From Mesorhizobium plurifarium (GTDB lineage: Bacteria > Pseudomonadota > Alphaproteobacteria > Rhizobiales > Rhizobiaceae), in contig CCNB01000007.1 in NCBI GenBank assembly GCA_000824785.1, forward strand, positions 62,165-126,164: a DNA stretch of 64,000 nt. Direction: 5' to 3'. The notes beneath the pieces were generated by a model. That model did not search any database. It had not been told where the DNA came from and saw nothing but the letters and a program-made list of their open reading frames with translations. Shown piece by piece: positions 33,146-41,444 of this stretch (position 1 is the stretch's first letter; each line of letters opens with the position of its first letter). Both the position numbers and the translations under genes were made by a program.

Positions 33146-34159
33146 CTACGCGATCTGCTCGAACGTGCATTGGCGCGGCGCTTTATCAGGCCGCCAGCGC
33201 AAGAGTCTTGTGCCGTGCCTGAAACGCTCGCCCGTGACATGGTCGAAACGAACCTCGACGACCAGTTCCGGCTTCACCGGTTCCCAGTCTCCGCTGCGCT
33301 CCGTGCTCCAGCGGCTCGGCCCGCCCGGCGCCTTGCCGGTGAAACCCGGGCCGCCGCGCAAGTCTTCGAGCCGCTCCGTGAGCGCCGCGCGCTCGTCATT
33401 GGCGATGGTCGAGGTGAAGCCGACATGATCGAGCTTCCCATTGTCGTTGTAGAGGCCGAGCAGCAGCGAGCCGACCTGCCGCCTGGCATTCAGATAGCGG
33501 AAGCCGCCCACAACGCAGTCCGCAGTGCGCAGCCGTTTGACTTTGATCATGGCGCGCTGTCCTGGACGATAGGGTTCGTCCAGTGCCTTGGCGACGACAC
33601 CGTCGGTCGAACCGTGGGTGGCATCTCGCAGCCATCGCTTGGCGACAGTGAGATTTCCGGTGGATGGCGAAAGCCGCAGGGCGATGTCGTCGGCCTTGGA
33701 CACGAACTTCTCCAGCGCCGCGCGCCGGTCGGCCAAGGGCGCCCCAAGCATGGTCTTGCCGCCCGGCGCGACGAGCAGGTCGAACAGGATCAATCGTGCC
33801 GGCGTCTCCACGCTCAACTTGCGGATACGGCTCTCCGCCGGGTGCAGCCGCATCTGCAGCGCGTCGAAGGAGGCGCGGCCGCCGATCTCGATGACGATCT
33901 CGCCGTCGACGACGAAATCCTTTGCACCCAGGCCGCGCAACATTGCGACCAGTTCCGGAAAATAGCGGCCGAGAGGCTTGCCGGATTTCGCCCGCAGTTC
34001 GACCGCTTCGCTGCCTTTGAAGGCAAGGCATCGAAATCCATCCCATTTTGGCTCGTACTGCCAGGCGTCTTTCTCTTCAGGCAGCGCATCGGCGGTATGC
34101 GCTTCCATCGGCGGTGTGCCGGGAGGCAGCGGAAATCCTTTGGTCGAAGCCGCTACCAT
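33146..34159 (-). CDS. ATP-dependent DNA ligase (LigC-like)
   Basis: A 337-residue ligase that seals nicks using ATP. Motif I with the adenylated lysine is YEPKWDGFRCL (about 36-46); RAKSGKPLGRYFPEL is motif Ia/II-like, VVDGEIVI motif III (about 85), LFDLLV motif IIIa, DGVVAKALDEPY motif IV, and IKVKRLRTADCVVGG motif V (about 205). The C-terminal OB domain ends at CTFEQIA. There is no polymerase or nuclease domain, so it is the stand-alone LigC form rather than LigD. GGAAGAG precedes the start, which overlaps the GFA gene's end by 7 bases. Confidence 0.9.
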   Translation of the reverse strand: MVAASTKGFPLPPGTPPMEAHTADALPEEKDAWQYEPKWDGFRCLAFKGSEAVELRAKSGKPLGRYFPELVAMLRGLGAKDFVVDGEIVIEIGGRASFDALQMRLHPAESRIRKLSVETPARLILFDLLVAPGGKTMLGAPLADRRAALEKFVSKADDIALRLSPSTGNLTVAKRWLRDATHGSTDGVVAKALDEPYRPGQRAMIKVKRLRTADCVVGGFRYLNARRQVGSLLLGLYNDNGKLDHVGFTSTIANDERAALTERLEDLRGGPGFTGKAPGGPSRWSTERSGDWEPVKPELVVEVRFDHVTGERFRHGTRLLRWRPDKAPRQCTFEQIA

Positions 34160-34584
34160 CGCTCTTCCGTATCGTGATGGGGCAGGTCGAGGCCGCAGCA
34201 GACCCAGCCAAGGCGCTGCGATGATCCATAATTGTATTGGGGCGGAAGCTCCGCCGGATCGTCGAAGCTTCCGATATGCAGCGCGATCTCGTCCCGGGCG
34301 GCATCGTAGGAAAGAGTCAACGGAGAACCGCAGTCCCGACAGAAGCCTCGCCTGGCGATGGGCGAGGACCGGCGGCTGGCTGGCTCTTCATCAAGCCAGG
34401 AGAGGCTTGCGCAAGGCACCCAGGCGAGAACCGCAAAGGCGCTGCCGGTGGCTCGGCGGCACATGTCGCAATGGCAATAGTGAACGCGTGGGTCGCCGGT
34501 GACGCGGTAACGGATCCTGCCGCAGAGGCATCCTCCCGTTCGTTCGACGGCAGCGGCTTGGGCGGCGGTCGCGGATGTTTCCAT
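34153..34584 (-). CDS. GFA family protein (glutathione-dependent formaldehyde-activating enzyme-like)
   Basis: A 143-residue CENP-V/GFA-fold protein. Its zinc cysteines are all seen: GGCLCGRIRY, YCHCDMCRRATGS and RGFCRDCGSPL, followed by the HIGSFDDP segment typical of the fold. Known members bind zinc and some glutathione; the substrate here is unknown. Start ATG 34584; ATG 34599 in the same frame is possible. It is the first gene of a unit with the DNA ligase, and faces the cysteine hydrolase across a short divergent region. Confidence 0.88.
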   Translation of the reverse strand: METSATAAQAAAVERTGGCLCGRIRYRVTGDPRVHYCHCDMCRRATGSAFAVLAWVPCASLSWLDEEPASRRSSPIARRGFCRDCGSPLTLSYDAARDEIALHIGSFDDPAELPPQYNYGSSQRLGWVCCGLDLPHHDTEERW

Positions 34585-34759
34585 CCATCTTGAACGCATC
34601 GGCGGCAGTTGTGTTTCGACGGAACAGCTGTCGAAGCAACGCGTTGGTCCAGCTGTGCGAGGATCTAGGCTTGTACCTGAAATACCACGTCGCCCGTTCC
34701 AAACCGTCCCGATCTTCCCCGGCCCCGCAGGTCGGGAAAGCAGTCTTTACGGCATTGCA

Positions 34760-35368
34760 ATGTCAGCCCCTGGCTTGATCTACGGTCCTCTCGGCGACCG
34801 CTGCGCCCACCTTTGTGTCGACATGCAGAGGCTGTTTGCCGAGCCATCGGAATGGGCGACGCCCTGGATTACGAGGGTCCTTCCGAAAATTGTGAATCTC
34901 GTGGAGAGAAGGGCCGGGCAGACGATCTTCACGCGCTTCATACCGGCGTCCAGGCCGGGGCAGGGCGCCGGCACCTGGAAGCGCTACTACGAGCGCTGGG
35001 CATCGATGACGATCGAGAATGTCGGTCCGGGTATGATCGAATTGCTGCCGCAGCTGTCGCCATTTTGTCCGCCGGCGGAGGTGATCGACAAGCATGTCTA
35101 TTCGCCCTGGCCGGAAGGCAGGCTGCAAGCCGTGCTTGCCGCTCGCCAGGTCGATACGCTGATCGTCACCGGCGGAGAGACCGATGTGTGCGTGCTTGCC
35201 ACCGTCCTGGGAGCGATCGACATCGGCTACCGCGTCGTGCTGGTCACCGACGCGCTTTGCAGCTCTTCCGATGCGACGCACGATGCGCTGATGACCGTCT
35301 ATCATCAGCGCTTTGCCCAGCAGGTGGAGACGGTCGAGATGGAGACCGTTCTTTCGGCCTGGAATTGA
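34760..35368 (+). CDS. Cysteine hydrolase family protein (isochorismatase/nicotinamidase-like)
   Basis: A 202-residue hydrolase with the Asp-Lys-Cys catalytic triad of the isochorismatase superfamily: Asp in CVDMQRLF (about 21), Lys in EVIDKHVYSPW (about 114) and Cys in GGETDVCVLATVLGAIDIG (about 147). Family enzymes cleave amides or vinyl ethers. The open frame begins at 34655, but ATG 34760 gives the expected start just before the first beta strand. It stands alone, converging on the PPC-domain gene 8 bases away. Substrate not predictable. Confidence 0.85.
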   Translation: MSAPGLIYGPLGDRCAHLCVDMQRLFAEPSEWATPWITRVLPKIVNLVERRAGQTIFTRFIPASRPGQGAGTWKRYYERWASMTIENVGPGMIELLPQLSPFCPPAEVIDKHVYSPWPEGRLQAVLAARQVDTLIVTGGETDVCVLATVLGAIDIGYRVVLVTDALCSSSDATHDALMTVYHQRFAQQVETVEMETVLSAWN

Positions 35369-35376
35369 GGCTCGGC

Positions 35377-35820
35377 TCAGGCGTCGAGATCGATCAGGGC
35401 GATGCCGAGTTCGGGTCGTTTCGTGCGCCGCAAATGGACGGGCGCCTCCGTCACGGTGATTTCGAGCGTCGGCTGGACGATGCCTTCGAGCAGATGTCCA
35501 CCTCGGGTCGACCCATCGCTCAGTCCGAGCACGGCATGGAGATGCAGGCTTGGTTTGCCGCTGTCGTCGACGGCGACGTCGCCGATGGCGCTCAGCACCT
35601 CACACTGCGCGTCCACGGGAATTTTCCGGTACGATTTCGAGCCGAAGTCAAACCAACCGACCGTCGCTCTCTCGAACGCGCCGATCGCCGTCAACGAGGC
35701 GCCGGTAAGTCCCTTCTGACCGGCGAAAGCGGTAAGGGACGCGAAGGCTTCCTCGCCCGGATCGAGCACGACCACGAATATTCTTTGTCCGGAGGTCTCG
35801 GCGACGAGTTTCGATTTCAT
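35377..35820 (-). CDS. PPC (DUF296) domain protein
   Basis: A 147-residue protein with the plants-and-prokaryotes-conserved fold: FVVVLDPGEEAFASLTAFA, ASLTAIGAFERATVGWFDF and SLHLHAVLGLSDGSTRGGHL, the last containing the metal-binding His cluster and GGH-L-EG signature. Bacterial members form trimers; their task is unclear. I choose ATG 35820 over the longer frame to 35874. The gene is divergent from paoA by about 190 bases. Confidence 0.85.
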   Translation of the reverse strand: MKSKLVAETSGQRIFVVVLDPGEEAFASLTAFAGQKGLTGASLTAIGAFERATVGWFDFGSKSYRKIPVDAQCEVLSAIGDVAVDDSGKPSLHLHAVLGLSDGSTRGGHLLEGIVQPTLEITVTEAPVHLRRTKRPELGIALIDLDA

Positions 35821-36011
35821 GATGCCCTGCTGACGGAGAGATGGACTGGGACAGAACGCCTGGTCACGTCGCATGTTCCAGTCGGGGGCGAAGCTCCGGT
35901 TCGAGCAGGGAGCCTCACACTTCGGTGAAGCGTCGCGGTTTTGCGCTCACCGTCGGAACAATGGCACCATTGAAAGGTTAGCGCACAACACCAGCCAGCC
36001 AGGAGCGAGCC

Positions 36012-36632
36012 ATGTCCCAGCCTTCAGCCCTGTCCACCAATGGTCTCAGCCGAAGAAAGTTCATGGCGGGCACGGTCTCGGCGGCCGCGGCCGCGCCATT
36101 GCTGACTTCGACCGCACGGGCCGAAGCGCCGACCGCAACCCAGCCGACACTGAGGCAGCCTGTCGTGACGTCGCTCAGGATCAACAAGCAGGCCTATGAG
36201 CTTTCGCTTGATACCAGAACCAGCCTGCTCGACGCTTTGCGCGACCATATTGGACTCACCGGCACCAAGAAGGGTTGTGATCACGGCCAGTGCGGCGCGT
36301 GCACGGTGCTGGTCGACGGCAAGCGCGTGCTCTCTTGTCTGAGCTTCGCCGTGATGAACGACGGCAAGGATGTGACGACGATCGAAGGCCTCGCCTCGAC
36401 TGACGGCAAGCTGCATCCCATGCAGCAGGCCTTCATCGATCAGGATGCCTTTCAGTGTGGCTATTGCACGCCGGGCCAGATCATGTCGGCGATCGGCTGC
36501 GTCAATGAAGGTCACGCCGATTCCGAGAATGACATCCGCGACTATATGAGCGGCAATATCTGCCGCTGCGCCGCCTATCCCAACATTGTCGCCGCCATTC
36601 TGCAGGCACGCGGCGAGACGAGAGGGGCATGA
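36012..36632 (+). CDS. paoA: Periplasmic aldehyde oxidoreductase, [2Fe-2S] subunit
   Basis: A 206-residue iron-sulfur subunit of a PaoABC-type molybdenum enzyme that oxidises aldehydes to acids in the periplasm. A twin-arginine signal is visible (LSRRKFMAGTVSAAAAAPLL, about 12-31). The plant-type cluster CDHGQCGACTVLVDGKRVLSC lies at about 92-112 (quoted in part), and the second cluster QCGYCTPGQ with NICRCAAYPNI at about 150-190. It is followed one base later by paoB. An aldehyde-detoxifying role is known for E. coli PaoABC. Confidence 0.92.
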   Translation: MSQPSALSTNGLSRRKFMAGTVSAAAAAPLLTSTARAEAPTATQPTLRQPVVTSLRINKQAYELSLDTRTSLLDALRDHIGLTGTKKGCDHGQCGACTVLVDGKRVLSCLSFAVMNDGKDVTTIEGLASTDGKLHPMQQAFIDQDAFQCGYCTPGQIMSAIGCVNEGHADSENDIRDYMSGNICRCAAYPNIVAAILQARGETRGA

Positions 36633-36633
36633 G

Positions 36634-37656
36634 ATGCGACCTTTCATTTATGAACAGCCGACGGACATCTCCGCAGCGGTCGCGCTGGCGTCCAACTTCA
36701 CGACCCGTGACGATCAGCCGACGCGGGCCAATGCGCAGTTCATCGCGGGCGGCACCAATCTCGCCGACTATATGAAATTAGGGGTCGCTGAGCCGAACCG
36801 CCTGCTCGACCTCAACCGGCTCGAGGAGCAAAAGCTCAGGCAGATCCGGGTGACGGAAGACGGCATCCGGTTCGGTGCCCTGGTGCGGATGGGCGAGGCA
36901 GCGGATCACCGCGAAGTCAAGGCGCGCTATCCGGTCATTGCCGACAGTTTGCGTTTGGCGGCAAGCGGCCAGATCCGCAACATGGCAAGCCTCGCCGGCA
37001 ATGTCCTGCAACGGACGCGCTGCGAATATTTTCGCGAGACGTCCTGGGCTTGCAACAAGCGTGTGCCCGGATCGGGCTGCGCCGCTATGGATGGCTTCAA
37101 CCGGCAGCATGCGGTGCTTGGAGGCAGCGACGCCTGTATCGCCACCTATCATGGCGACTTCGCCCAGGCGCTGATCGCGCTCGATGCCGTCGTTCATGCC
37201 GAGGGCTCGCGTGGCGCGCGCAAAATCCCGTTCGCCAAGCTGCATCGGCAGCCCGGCGACACGCCGCATATCGAGACCGATCTCGCCGCCGACGAGATCG
37301 TCACCGCGATCGAGGTCCCGGCTCTGCCCTGGGCACGGCGCTCGCTCTACCTGAAGATCCGTGACCGCGAATCCTATGCCTTTGCGCTGGCTTCGGCGGC
37401 CGTTGCGCTCGACCTCGACGGCGAGACGGTGCGCGAGGCGCGGATCGCCCTCGGCGGGGTAGCGACGGTGCCTTGGCGCGCCAGCGTGGCCGAGGACGCC
37501 CTGCAAGGAAAGAAGCTCGACGAGGCATCGGCGGGAGCGGCGGCGGACGCCGCCTTCGCCGAGGCCCAGCCGCACCAGCACAACGCATTCAAGATCGAGC
37601 TCGGCAAGCGGACGCTGGTGCGCGCGCTGCTCGAAACCCGTGACATGAAGGTGTAA
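36634..37656 (+). CDS. paoB: Periplasmic aldehyde oxidoreductase, FAD subunit
   Basis: A 340-residue FAD-binding subunit. FIAGGTNLADYMKLGV (about 37-52) and ASGQIRNMASLAGNVLQRTR (about 110-130) bind the flavin. Four cysteines in RCEYFRETSWACNKRVPGSGC and nearby match the extra [4Fe-4S] site that marks PaoB and the 4-hydroxybenzoyl-CoA reductase group. It has no signal of its own and is expected to be exported with PaoA. Start ATG 36634 follows the paoA stop by one base. Confidence 0.92.
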   Translation: MRPFIYEQPTDISAAVALASNFTTRDDQPTRANAQFIAGGTNLADYMKLGVAEPNRLLDLNRLEEQKLRQIRVTEDGIRFGALVRMGEAADHREVKARYPVIADSLRLAASGQIRNMASLAGNVLQRTRCEYFRETSWACNKRVPGSGCAAMDGFNRQHAVLGGSDACIATYHGDFAQALIALDAVVHAEGSRGARKIPFAKLHRQPGDTPHIETDLAADEIVTAIEVPALPWARRSLYLKIRDRESYAFALASAAVALDLDGETVREARIALGGVATVPWRASVAEDALQGKKLDEASAGAAADAAFAEAQPHQHNAFKIELGKRTLVRALLETRDMKV

Positions 37657-37658
37657 CC

Positions 37659-39938
37659 ATGGACGCTGCCGCTCCAAAACCCAAGGAAAACCAGGGCGAA
37701 CCGCTGCCGCGCGTCGATGCTCGGCTGAAAGTCACCGGGCAGGCGCATTACCCCGCCGACCTGCCGACCGCCAACATTGCTTATGGCGCGCTGGCCACCA
37801 GCAGCATCGCCAGAGGCAAGGTGACGAAGCTTCGTCTCGACGATGCCCGCGCAGTGCCGGGGCTGCTCGACATCGTCACCTACGGCGACATGGACAAGGT
37901 CGACAAACCGAAATTCGGCAATTCCAGCGCCACATCGGTCGGACCACTGCATGACCGGACGATCTTCCATGATGGCCAGATCATCGCGCTCGCCGTTGCC
38001 GAGACATTCGAGGCGGCCGAAGAGGCGGCGCAGCTGATCCGCGCGGAATATGACGAGGAAAAGCCAACCGCGAGCTTCGACAGTCCGGGCACGAAGACCG
38101 TTGCGGCGGCCGGCAAAAGCCCGATGTTCAAGGAGGACGTGAAGGCCGGCGACTTCGATGCCGCTTTTGCCGCCGCGGCGGTCAAGATCGATCAGCGCTA
38201 TTCGACACCGACCCAGCACCACAATCCGATCGAGCTGTTCTCTACGACCGCGTACTGGCAGGGCGACCAACTCGTCGTGCATGAGCCCTCGCAGAACGTC
38301 ACAGGCTGGAAGGTCGAGCTTGCCAGGCAGTTGAAGATGGACCCGGCGAAAGTGCGCATCGTAAGCCCCTTCATCGGCGGCGCATTCGGCTCGAAAGGGC
38401 CGATGACGCCGCGCACCGCGATCGTCGCGGTCGCCGCCAAGCGGCTCGGACGTCCGGTGCGTTGCGTGACAAGCCGCATGCAGGCCTTCGGCACCCAGAC
38501 CTACCGGGCCGAAACGCGGCACCGCATCAGGATCGGTGCCGGCAAGGACGGCCGCATCACCGCTTTCGCGCATGAAGGCTGGGAGGTGACCTCGCGGCCC
38601 GACCTCTACGTCGTCGGCGGCACGTCGGCGACTGGCCGCATGTACGGCTACGGCTCAGTGCTGACCCATGTCTCGCTGGTGCAGGCGGACCGCAACACGC
38701 CGGGCTATATGCGTTCGCCGCCCGAGACGCCTTATGTCTATGCGCTCGAAAACGCCATGGACGAGATGGCGGCGACGCTTGGCATGGATCCGGTCGAGTT
38801 CCGCCGGATCAACGAACCGAAGACAGAGCCCATCGGCAAGAAGCCGTTCTCCAGCCGCTCGCTGATCCAGTGCTACGATCAGGCGGCGGAAGCCTTCGGA
38901 TGGGCCAAGCGCGATCCGAAGGTCGGCGCGATGCGCGACGGCGACTGGCTGGTCGGCATGGGCTGCGCTACGGCGATCTATCCAACCGCCGTCGCGCCAT
39001 GCGCGGCGCGCGTGCGCCTGACGATCGATGGCGATGTGCGCCTGCAATGCGGTTCGCATGAGATCGGCACAGGCGTTCGCACCGTGGCCGGCCAGATGGC
39101 GTCGGAACGGCTCGGCGTCGCTATCGACAGGATCAGTGTCGAAATGGGCGACAGCAGCCTACCTCCTGCGCCCGTCTCAGGTGGCTCGATCTCCACGGCC
39201 AGCGTGTGTTCGGCGGTGCTCAAGGCCTGCGATGCTATCCGAACCAAGCTGTATGCCGCCGCAACTGCCGAGGGCGGTCCGCTGGCCGGCTCCCACAATG
39301 AGGATTTCGATCTTGCCGACGGAAAGATCGTCGCGAAGAGCGGTGCGTCGGCCAAGGTCGAGGACGTCCTGAAAACCATGCAGGTCGGCGCGATCGAGGA
39401 ATATGCCGAGTTCGCGCCCAAGGGCGCGACTCCAGAGGCACTGAAGAAGCTCTATGCCGGCACGCCGGAATTCCACGGCGGCGATCAGGACGAAGATTCG
39501 GTGAAATACGCCTTCGGCGCCGAATTCGTCGAAGTGCGTGTCAATCGCTACACCAGGGAAATCCGTGTGCCGCGCATCGTCGGCGCGTTCGCGGCCGGCC
39601 GCATCATGAACACGCGCACCGCGCGCAGCCAGCTGATGGGCGGGATGATCTGGGGCATCGGCCAGGCGCTGCATGAAGCGACCGAGGTCGACAGGCGCTA
39701 TGCCCGCTACGTGAACCGCGATCTGCAGGATTACCTCGTGCCGGTCAATGCCGACATCAAGGATCTGCAGGTGATCCTGGTTCCGGAGGTCGACCACGCG
39801 GTCAACCCGGCCGGCGTGAAAGGCTTGGGCGAACTGGGCAATGTCGGCACGGCCGCCGCCGTCGCCAGCGCCGTCTACCACGCGACCGGCAAGCGCATCC
39901 GTGACCTTCCGATAAGGATAGAGCAGTTGCTCGTCTGA
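37659..39938 (+). CDS. paoC: Periplasmic aldehyde oxidoreductase, molybdenum-binding subunit
   Basis: A 759-residue catalytic subunit binding the molybdenum cofactor. Landmarks: RVDARLKVTGQAHYPAD at the N-terminus, FIGGAFGSKGPMTPRTA (about 240-255), MRSPPETPYVYALENAMDE (about 350), CGSHEIGTGVRT, and the C-terminal GVKGLGELGNVGTAAAVA with the catalytic Glu (about 725). It is 2 bases after paoB. The maturation chaperone gene paoD, which usually follows, is not present; the next gene lies convergent 8 bases away. Confidence 0.92.
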   Translation: MDAAAPKPKENQGEPLPRVDARLKVTGQAHYPADLPTANIAYGALATSSIARGKVTKLRLDDARAVPGLLDIVTYGDMDKVDKPKFGNSSATSVGPLHDRTIFHDGQIIALAVAETFEAAEEAAQLIRAEYDEEKPTASFDSPGTKTVAAAGKSPMFKEDVKAGDFDAAFAAAAVKIDQRYSTPTQHHNPIELFSTTAYWQGDQLVVHEPSQNVTGWKVELARQLKMDPAKVRIVSPFIGGAFGSKGPMTPRTAIVAVAAKRLGRPVRCVTSRMQAFGTQTYRAETRHRIRIGAGKDGRITAFAHEGWEVTSRPDLYVVGGTSATGRMYGYGSVLTHVSLVQADRNTPGYMRSPPETPYVYALENAMDEMAATLGMDPVEFRRINEPKTEPIGKKPFSSRSLIQCYDQAAEAFGWAKRDPKVGAMRDGDWLVGMGCATAIYPTAVAPCAARVRLTIDGDVRLQCGSHEIGTGVRTVAGQMASERLGVAIDRISVEMGDSSLPPAPVSGGSISTASVCSAVLKACDAIRTKLYAAATAEGGPLAGSHNEDFDLADGKIVAKSGASAKVEDVLKTMQVGAIEEYAEFAPKGATPEALKKLYAGTPEFHGGDQDEDSVKYAFGAEFVEVRVNRYTREIRVPRIVGAFAAGRIMNTRTARSQLMGGMIWGIGQALHEATEVDRRYARYVNRDLQDYLVPVNADIKDLQVILVPEVDHAVNPAGVKGLGELGNVGTAAAVASAVYHATGKRIRDLPIRIEQLLV

Positions 39939-39946
39939 CGGCCCTG

Positions 39947-41041
39947 CTACTCCCTCAGGCCGGCAACGCGCTCGAGAAGAGGCTTTTGCAGGGCCGGTAT
40001 GCAGCCGATGGTCATCATTGCAAGGTTTCGGAACGTCTGTACGAATCTGTTGGTCGACTGCACCGTCGACAAAATGCGTTCGCTGAGTTCGATCCAGCGA
40101 TGCCCCACCGGCCGGCGCTCATCCGTGTATCCAGCCAGCGTGCCATCGCCGAAACGCCGGGCGAAGCACGCGGCATCCTCGATGCCGAGATTCATGCCTC
40201 GCGCGCCAAGCGGCGAATGGACATGCGCGGCATCACCGCCGAGGAAAATGCGGGCAGTCTGGTAGCGTTTCGCCTGCTTTGCCGGAATATAGAAACGATC
40301 GGTCCGCAGCACCTGCGACACGCGGTAATTGCCTGGAACATGCGCCAACGCATCGGGCGTGTTGGAGACAGAGCGAAAGCGGCTGTCGCCGATCGGTATG
40401 ATGAAGCCGACGTCGCCGCTGCGATTGACGAATGCCTGCGCAGAGCCTGTCTCGTAAGGCCAGGACGTAATCTCCGCATCGGTGATGCTCCATTCCCGCC
40501 TGTGCGTATAGCCCTCGAATTGGATGCCTGATGACTTGCGCACCGAACTGCCCGCCCCGTCGGCGCCGAAGACGATGTCGAAGCTGTGCCTTTCCTCGTC
40601 GCTGCTTCGGCTGATCCTGGCCTCCACCTTGTCGGCATGCTGGGTGAGGCCGACCAGTTCCGCGCGCCATTCGACGTCGATGCCGAATGTCGCCAGCGTG
40701 TCGGCCATGATCCTTTCGGTGTCGCGCTGCGGCAGCGACAAGAGGAAATTGTAGCGGTGCGGCAGCAGCGAGAAGTCGATTATGAGAAGCTCCCGCGCTT
40801 CCACATGGAAATGCGCGTGGCGGATCCTGAGCCCCTCGGCCAGCAGTTTCCCGCTCACCCCGGACGCTTCGAGGATATCGAGGCTGTGCGCGCTGATGCC
40901 CACGGCCTTGCTGAGCGGCGTCGGTCCGTCCTTCCTGTCTATGACCCTGGGGTGGACGCCGCGTCGCGCAAGCTCCAGCGCGGCTGTAAGTCCCGTCGGG
41001 CCGGCGCCGACGATGAGGATAGAAGCTTTTTCTTGGGGCAC
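39947..41041 (-). CDS. FAD-dependent monooxygenase (UbiH/PheA/TfdB-like)
   Basis: A 364-residue flavoprotein hydroxylase using NAD(P)H and oxygen on an aromatic substrate. The dinucleotide site is ILIVGAGPTGLTAALELARRG (residues 8-28, quoted to 20: ILIVGAGPTGLTAALELARR), the DG-type motif is FGADGAGSSVRKS, and the second FAD motif is FLGGDAAHVHSPLGARGMNL (about 265). The frame is open to 41212, but the upstream 57 residues are not flavoprotein-like and GTG 41041 with AAAGG upstream fits the fold. Substrate cannot be told. It converges on paoC. Confidence 0.82.
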   Translation of the reverse strand: MPQEKASILIVGAGPTGLTAALELARRGVHPRVIDRKDGPTPLSKAVGISAHSLDILEASGVSGKLLAEGLRIRHAHFHVEARELLIIDFSLLPHRYNFLLSLPQRDTERIMADTLATFGIDVEWRAELVGLTQHADKVEARISRSSDEERHSFDIVFGADGAGSSVRKSSGIQFEGYTHRREWSITDAEITSWPYETGSAQAFVNRSGDVGFIIPIGDSRFRSVSNTPDALAHVPGNYRVSQVLRTDRFYIPAKQAKRYQTARIFLGGDAAHVHSPLGARGMNLGIEDAACFARRFGDGTLAGYTDERRPVGHRWIELSERILSTVQSTNRFVQTFRNLAMMTIGCIPALQKPLLERVAGLRE

Positions 41042-41262
41042 GACCGTCGCCTTTCCCAAACTGTCTACACGGGTGCGGCATTTGTCGACGATATGATCAG
41101 ACCGGAACGCATTGCGCGTACGGAGGTTGCCCACCAATCGGTCTCTCTGCCCATCTGTCTTTAGCGAAAGGGCGCTTTCCGCCCGGTCGCGGTTGGAACT
41201 GTTTTTGCCCACGCCGGTTTGAGCGTGGGCAAACCCGATCGCAATAGGACAGAGAGCCGTTC

Positions 41263-41418
41263 ATGTTTCATCTTGGCATTTGGATGCTGCCCATCGCAGG
41301 CGTCCCTCTGATCCTCATTCTGATCTGGATGTATTTCCTCGCCAGGCGCCGAAGCCGGCGGTCGGCGGAGCGGAGGGGCGGCCCTTCACAGCGTCGCAAC
41401 GACGACCTGAAACGCTGA
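41263..41418 (+). CDS. Small single-span membrane protein (paralogue of 30964-31125)
   Basis: A 51-residue protein: one membrane segment (IWMLPIAGVPLILILIWMYF) then LARRRSRRSAERRGG and a polar tail. It matches the 53-residue protein at 30964 in the pattern AG-PLIL-L---Y-L--R-R--AERR. An AGGACAGAGAG stretch precedes ATG 41263. It sits alone between the divergent flavin monooxygenase and the convergent glucose dehydrogenase. Function unknown. Confidence 0.65.
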   Translation: MFHLGIWMLPIAGVPLILILIWMYFLARRRSRRSAERRGGPSQRRNDDLKR

Positions 41419-41444
41419 AGCCTCGGGTCCAACTCACCCACCTG

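Noticed and set aside
33170..34177. 335-codon plus-strand frame opposite the DNA ligase
   Set aside because: It is the antisense of a gene with all ligase motifs and shows no motif of its own.
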